From NCBI GenBank assembly GCA_947258835.1, contig CAMYJY010000012.1, forward strand, positions 1 through 16,732: 16,732 bases of DNA, written 5' to 3'. The notes under the pieces are model-generated. The model had not been told where the DNA came from. It did not search any database and worked only from the letters and a program-made list of their open reading frames with translations. The position numbers were made by a program, and so were the translations under genes. Positions 13,620-16,732 of this stretch are shown here, piece after piece. Positions within the stretch are counted from its first letter, which is position 1; each line of letters begins with the position of its first letter. The DNA comes from an uncultured Pirellulales bacterium (GTDB lineage Bacteria; Planctomycetota; Planctomycetia; Pirellulales; Lacipirellulaceae).

Positions 13620-14492
13620 TCAGCTAGCCGTTGCCGCTGCGGCGGCGCTGGACTCGTTGCCGCTGCCCGACTCGCCCAGTTGCCAACGAATAAATCGCAC
13701 CAACTGCATGCCCCCGGCCGCCGACACCGCGCCCACGGTTTGCTTCTCGTCCTTGACAAAGGGCTGCTCGGTCAGTACATGCTCGGCATAAAAGTTACGC
13801 ATCCGGCCTTCAATCATTTTTTCGATGATATTGTCCGGCTTCCCTTCCTTGCGTGCTGCCTCAGCCAGCGTGGCGCGTTCTTTTTCCACGAGCTGTGGAT
13901 CCAAGTCGGCTTTGCTGGCGGCCTGCGGATTCATTGCCGCGATGTGCAGGCAAACTTCCTTGGCCAAAGCATCATCTCCGCCGACAACCTCCAACAGCAC
14001 ACCGATCTTGGCCATGTGCACGAAGGCCCCGCACGGAGCGTCAAAGCGTTCCAGACGGGCCAAGCGGAACACCTCGCGAATCTTGTTTTGGATCTCGTCC
14101 CGTTGCTGTTCCAAGGTCATACCACTGCGGGAAGGCGACCGCTGCGCCCAAAGTTCCTCCGGGGTGGAGGCACCGGGGCCGGTCGCCAATTGCCGTGCCA
14201 AATCGTTGGCCAACTGAATGAACTCGTCATTGGCCGCCACGGGAGCCGATTCGCACTGCAGCTCGACGATGGCCCCTACGCTATCGGCCACGCTCGCATA
14301 CACACCGATCCGCCCTTCATCGGTACTACGGTCCTGCCGCTTGCCCATGAACTTTTTGCCGGCTTCGCGGAGGGCTTGCTTGGCGGCCTCCATATCGCCA
14401 CCCGACGCACCCAAAGCCTTCTTGCACTCCATCATTGGCAACTGCGTTTCATCCCGCAACTGCTTGACCATCGCGGCTGTGATCTCAGCCAT
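13620..14492 (-). CDS. tsf: Elongation factor Ts
   Basis: EF-Ts exchanges GDP for GTP on EF-Tu. The 290-residue product starts with the UBA-like domain and the EF-Tu contact TAAMVKQLRDETQLPMMECK (5-24). GRIGVYASVADSVGAIVEL follows as the first core signature, and VCLHIAAMNPQAASKADLD is the second core block. The C-terminal tail ESSAAAAATAS is low complexity. The start has a strong GAGAGGAG, with the AGGAG part 9 bases upstream. It lies 26 bases after rpsB, as in most bacteria. The second position of the usual RExTGA block reads RDETQLP, a variant seen in some lineages. Confidence 0.97.
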   Translation of the reverse strand: MAEITAAMVKQLRDETQLPMMECKKALGASGGDMEAAKQALREAGKKFMGKRQDRSTDEGRIGVYASVADSVGAIVELQCESAPVAANDEFIQLANDLARQLATGPGASTPEELWAQRSPSRSGMTLEQQRDEIQNKIREVFRLARLERFDAPCGAFVHMAKIGVLLEVVGGDDALAKEVCLHIAAMNPQAASKADLDPQLVEKERATLAEAARKEGKPDNIIEKMIEGRMRNFYAEHVLTEQPFVKDEKQTVGAVSAAGGMQLVRFIRWQLGESGSGNESSAAAAATAS

Positions 14493-14518
14493 ACTGCATT
14501 ACTCCTCTCTAAATAAAA

Positions 14519-15265
14519 TTAAACCGTGGCAGGCTTGGGAGCTGGCTCGGCGCCTTCGGACTTCTGTTGTTGCTGGACTGCCGCCTGGGCCTTGCCTTCG
14601 GCAATCGCGTCCGCCAGGATATTTACAACCAAATCGATGGAGCGCATGCTGTCGTCGTTTCCTGGAATGGGCAGATCGACTTGATCGGGATCGCAATCCG
14701 TATCGATCAAAGCCACGGTGGCGATTCCCAACTTGCGGGCTTCTTTGACCGCGTTTTTTTCTTTTTTGGGATCCACCACCACCAAACACTCGGGCAGGCG
14801 ATTCATCGACCGCATACCGTCAAGGTTACGAAACATCTTGCGGTACTCGCGATTCAGCGAAGACTGCATCTTCTTCGAGTAGGTATTGATTTCGTCACTC
14901 TCGCGGATCCGCTCCAGCTCTTCCAACCGGGACAGGCGACTGCGGATTGTGCGGAAATTGGTAAGCGTTCCCCCCAGCCAGCGATCGTTGACAAAGGGCA
15001 TGTCGCAACGACGTGCGGCCTTTTGCAAGGCATCGCCCGCTTGCCGCTTGGTCCCCACGAATAAGATCAGACTCCCCTGGCCCGCCACATTGCCCAGATA
15101 CTTTTTAGCTCGCAGCAGACCACGGATGGTCTCGCGGACGTCGATGATGTGAATTTGATTGCGACGGGCGTAAATGTACGGTCGCATCTTGGGGTTCCAG
15201 CGACTGGATCGATGGCCGAAATGCACACCCGATTCCACCAGCTGCTGCACGAGATTGGTTGACAA
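14519..15265 (-). CDS. rpsB: 30S ribosomal protein S2
   Basis: S2 binds the 30S head-body junction together with S1. The 248-residue protein shows LVESGVHFGHRSSRWNPKM (near residues 9-27), YIYARRNQIHIIDVRETIRG, LFVGTKRQAGDAL, the WLGGTLTNFRTI signature and the end block IPGNDDSMRSIDLVVNILAD. The start is read as TTG at 15265: AAGGAG lies 6 bases upstream and the next residues STNLVQQLVESGVHFGH fit the family. The frame is open for 44 more codons upstream, but they cross a hairpin repeat and have no S2 likeness. The C-terminus is extended with a Gln-, Glu- and Pro-rich tail (QQQQKSEGAEPAPKPATV). Confidence 0.96.
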   Translation of the reverse strand: MSTNLVQQLVESGVHFGHRSSRWNPKMRPYIYARRNQIHIIDVRETIRGLLRAKKYLGNVAGQGSLILFVGTKRQAGDALQKAARRCDMPFVNDRWLGGTLTNFRTIRSRLSRLEELERIRESDEINTYSKKMQSSLNREYRKMFRNLDGMRSMNRLPECLVVVDPKKEKNAVKEARKLGIATVALIDTDCDPDQVDLPIPGNDDSMRSIDLVVNILADAIAEGKAQAAVQQQQKSEGAEPAPKPATV

Positions 15266-15300
15266 AATACTCTCCTTCAAAGGCACACTGGCCAGCTGCA

Positions 15301-15317
15301 CACCTCCGCGGGAGGTG
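15301..15317 (-). promoter_or_regulatory. Hairpin in the rpsB leader
   Basis: CACCTCC at 15301-15307 pairs with GGAGGTG at 15311-15317 around the loop GCG. It lies 36 bases before the TTG start of rpsB, upstream of the AAGGAG. S2 represses its own operon through an mRNA leader in other bacteria, so this hairpin could take part, but the known motif was not matched. Confidence 0.3.
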
Positions 15318-15334
15318 CCAGTACCAACAAACCG

Positions 15335-15364
15335 AGAGCCTGCCCCCGGCTTGACCGGGGGGCC
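15335..15364 (+). repeat. Dispersed hairpin element, partial copy C
   Basis: The segment matches the first hairpin part of copies A (610-702) and B (3767-3858), including AGAGCCTGCCCCC. Its stem is CCCCCGG/CCGGGGG around CTTGA, a third paired variant of the same helix. The remaining part of the element, including the CGAGC/GCTCG hairpin, is missing. Confidence 0.6.
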
Positions 15365-15575
15365 TCGACAGGCCCCAGGCGGGCATCCAGCGTTCAAACT
15401 AATCGGCCGGAGAAATAGGACGCTGACAGATCGGGCCGGACGATCCGCAAGCAGCCCTGCAGTTTATCGCCTGCCCAGAAAGGCGTCAATCAGACCCCTT
15501 TTAGGCGTTGGGCAGATGAGAACTTACCCATCGACAGCCCAATGGAGTCGCTTCGCTGGGATTTTCGATCACGCG

Positions 15576-15617
15576 GCAGGTAAAAACTTACCTGCCGCAG
15601 GTAAAAACTTACCTGCC
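15576..15617. repeat. Two tandem perfect palindromic 21-mers
   Basis: Bases 15576-15596 are repeated exactly at 15597-15617. Each unit is a hairpin with arms GCAGGTAA and TTACCTGC around a four-base loop. The outer GC on each side extends the pairing across both units. They lie 11 bases beyond the end of the reverse-strand nucleotidase gene and may serve as its 3'-end structure. Confidence 0.8.
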
Positions 15618-15627
15618 GCTCGCCTTA

Positions 15628-16629
15628 TTAGGCATCGATTTGGACCAGCCCGGACAGCACCGCATCGTGCAACAGACCATTGGTGGCCAGCACCCCCCGA
15701 TTGGAGGCCAGGGTGCGGCCTTGGGAAAAGTCGAGCGGTTTCCCTGCCAGATCGGTCACCCGGCCCCCCGCTTCTTCGACCACGATCGAACCGGCCGCCT
15801 GGTCCCAGATTTTCTCCTGGTAGTCGGGCCGCTGGGGAGACAGCAATCGCACATTGACCTCGCCACCGCCGGCAGCCAACACAGCGTACTTGGCCTGACT
15901 ATCCATGGGCACGGGGTCCGCCGTGATGCCTAAAGTTTTTACCAACAGGCCGATGCCACCGGTGTCGGTATGGGCCTTTTCGACCGAGCACAGCAGCCTC
16001 GCCTGGTCCACACGGGCTTGCTGGGAGACCGTTAATTGCTGCCACGTGGTCGCTTCACCTTCGTCCAGCCCTCCGACCCACGTGCCATTCCCGCGACGGG
16101 CCACCAGCAGCGACCCCGCCCCGTCTTTGTCAGGTTGAACCCCTGCCACCAGCTCGGGACATCCCAGTGCACCAACCCGGACCACGCCATCCTGAAGGTA
16201 CGCCAGGGCCACCGCATATTGATCCCCTCGCAAAAAACCCTTGGTGCCATCTACCGGGTCGAGGGTCCAAAAGGTGTCCGTAGGCTCGCCCGTACCGCGG
16301 TCAATCCACTGACACACTTCGTCGGGAGTCGCCGCAGGCTCGACTTGCCGCACAAAATGCGTGATCTGCTCCAGCGTCGGTCGCCCCTCCGCTGTCCGCA
16401 GGGTCTCGGCGCTCTCTTCCCCCACAAAACCCATATCAGGAAAGGTCTCGGCCAACCGCAGCCCCACCAGGGCCTGGGCCGCAAAGTCGGCCACGGTGAC
16501 GGGTGACTGATCCGCCTTGGACAAAGCATCCACAACCATCTCCCGCTGCACCCGGCGCACCAACTGCGCCGCTTCACGAACGACGGAAATAGCAAACCGG
16601 ACCTTGGAGCAATCGATGGGGGAAGACAT
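15628..16629 (-). CDS. 3'(2'),5'-bisphosphate nucleotidase (Hal2/CysQ-like, inositol monophosphatase family)
   Basis: Enzymes of this family remove the 3' phosphate from PAP, a by-product of sulfate assimilation, and some also act on inositol phosphates. The 333-residue product has the metal-binding GEES (70-73), WTLDPVDGTKGFLRGDQYAV (121-140) with Asp124 and Asp127, and WDQAAGSIVVEEAGGRVTDL (275-294) with Asp276. The DGTKGFLRG form and the length are closer to Hal2/SAL1 nucleotidases than to short CysQ or SuhB proteins. The ATG at 16629 fits the family, but no Shine-Dalgarno sequence is visible, because four bases upstream an array of heptamers begins. Other sulfur genes are not seen nearby. 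The family is clear; the exact substrate is inferred. Confidence 0.88.
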   Translation of the reverse strand: MSSPIDCSKVRFAISVVREAAQLVRRVQREMVVDALSKADQSPVTVADFAAQALVGLRLAETFPDMGFVGEESAETLRTAEGRPTLEQITHFVRQVEPAATPDEVCQWIDRGTGEPTDTFWTLDPVDGTKGFLRGDQYAVALAYLQDGVVRVGALGCPELVAGVQPDKDGAGSLLVARRGNGTWVGGLDEGEATTWQQLTVSQQARVDQARLLCSVEKAHTDTGGIGLLVKTLGITADPVPMDSQAKYAVLAAGGGEVNVRLLSPQRPDYQEKIWDQAAGSIVVEEAGGRVTDLAGKPLDFSQGRTLASNRGVLATNGLLHDAVLSGLVQIDA

Positions 16630-16633
16630 GTGA

Positions 16634-16732
16634 GTTGCGGGTTGCGGGTTGCGGGTTGCGGGTTGCGGGTTGCGGGTTGCGGGTTGCGGGTTGCGGGTTG
16701 CGGGTTGCGGGTTGCGGGTTGCGGGTTGCGGG
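16634..16732. repeat. Heptanucleotide tandem repeat (GTTGCGG, about 14 copies, runs off the window)
   Basis: From 16634 to the end, 99 bases consist of perfect GTTGCGG units (GCAACCC on the other strand), about 14 copies. The array begins 4 bases upstream of the start codon of the nucleotidase gene, so it occupies the leader and possibly the promoter. It continues beyond the window, so 14 is a minimum. Perfect copies imply recent expansion or continuing slippage. Confidence 0.95.

Larger units (their letters stand above)
15266..15627. other. Structured spacer upstream of rpsB
   Basis: This 362-base gap has no credible gene. Near rpsB it holds a 7-base hairpin CACCTCC/GGAGGTG (15301-15317) and a partial copy of the dispersed hairpin element (15335-15364), both of which would lie in the rpsB mRNA leader. 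Near the nucleotidase gene it ends with two tandem palindromic 21-mers (15576-15617). I found no clear promoter for rpsB in between. Confidence 0.55.

Noticed and set aside
13532..13759. Upstream extension of pyrH overlapping tsf
   Set aside because: It overlaps the end of tsf in another frame and does not resemble UMP kinase; ATG 13531 has a suitable ribosome binding site.
13680..14516. Long plus-strand open frame opposite tsf
   Set aside because: It is antisense to a clearly conserved gene. High GC codon-position bias produces such shadow frames, and the translation resembles no family.
15266..15397. 44-codon upstream extension of rpsB
   Set aside because: It crosses two hairpins and the repeat copy and shows no S2 similarity; the AAGGAG-TTG start fits the family.
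16634..16732. CRISPR array
   Set aside because: The units are seven bases with no spacers, so this is a simple tandem repeat. The 21-mers at 15576 also lack spacers.

Overview
The window looks like chromosomal DNA of a planctomycete, probably near the Pirellulales. This is inferred from gene content and protein character: a TrxB with an extra segment, the rpsB-tsf-pyrH-frr order, a membrane-anchored double parvulin-like protein, frequent TTG starts and repeat-rich gaps. No rRNA or other taxonomic marker is present, so the placement is moderate in confidence. Most of the window is GC-rich core housekeeping sequence. One AT-richer two-gene insert and several families of structured repeats stand out.

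Layout. (1) 1-599, minus: the N-terminal third of a CstA-type carbon starvation transporter, cut by the window edge. (2) 864-3341, plus: trxB (thioredoxin reductase) and asnS (asparaginyl-tRNA synthetase) in a tight operon behind a good sigma70-type promoter. (3) 3342-4065: a gene-free stretch with a REP-like double palindrome nested in a longer inverted repeat, a copy of a dispersed hairpin element, and an orphan terminator-like hairpin. (4) 4066-5002, plus: two small genes of unknown function, a long coiled-coil protein and a short helical protein. (5) 5007-6146, minus: carA, the glutaminase subunit of carbamoyl-phosphate synthase. (6) 6147-6749: a structured gap with a strong plus-strand intrinsic terminator, a tandem duplication and a perfect inverted repeat. 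(7) 6750-8523, plus: an AT-richer pair, an ABC/RecF-like AAA ATPase followed after one base by a DUF4276-like protein with Toprim-like acidic motifs. It looks like a mobile anti-phage or nuclease module and is the best candidate here for an undescribed system. (8) 8587-9849, minus: an AlaC-type aminotransferase. (9) 10101-12029, minus: a membrane-anchored protein with two tandem SurA-N/parvulin-like units and its own promoter. (10) 12158-15265, minus: rpsB, tsf, pyrH and frr in the classic order. (11) 15628-16629, minus: a CysQ/Hal2-like 3'(2'),5'-bisphosphate nucleotidase. Its start codon sits 4 bases from a run of about 14 perfect heptamers that runs off the window.

How the genes work together. 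rpsB, tsf, pyrH and frr supply ribosomal protein S2, elongation factor Ts, UMP kinase and ribosome recycling factor, so they link translation with pyrimidine nucleotide supply. asnS also serves translation. carA feeds pyrimidine and arginine synthesis, trxB handles thiol redox, and alaC links alanine and glutamate. The ATPase/DUF4276-like pair has no metabolic tie to its neighbours, which fits a horizontally acquired defence or conflict module inserted between carA and alaC.
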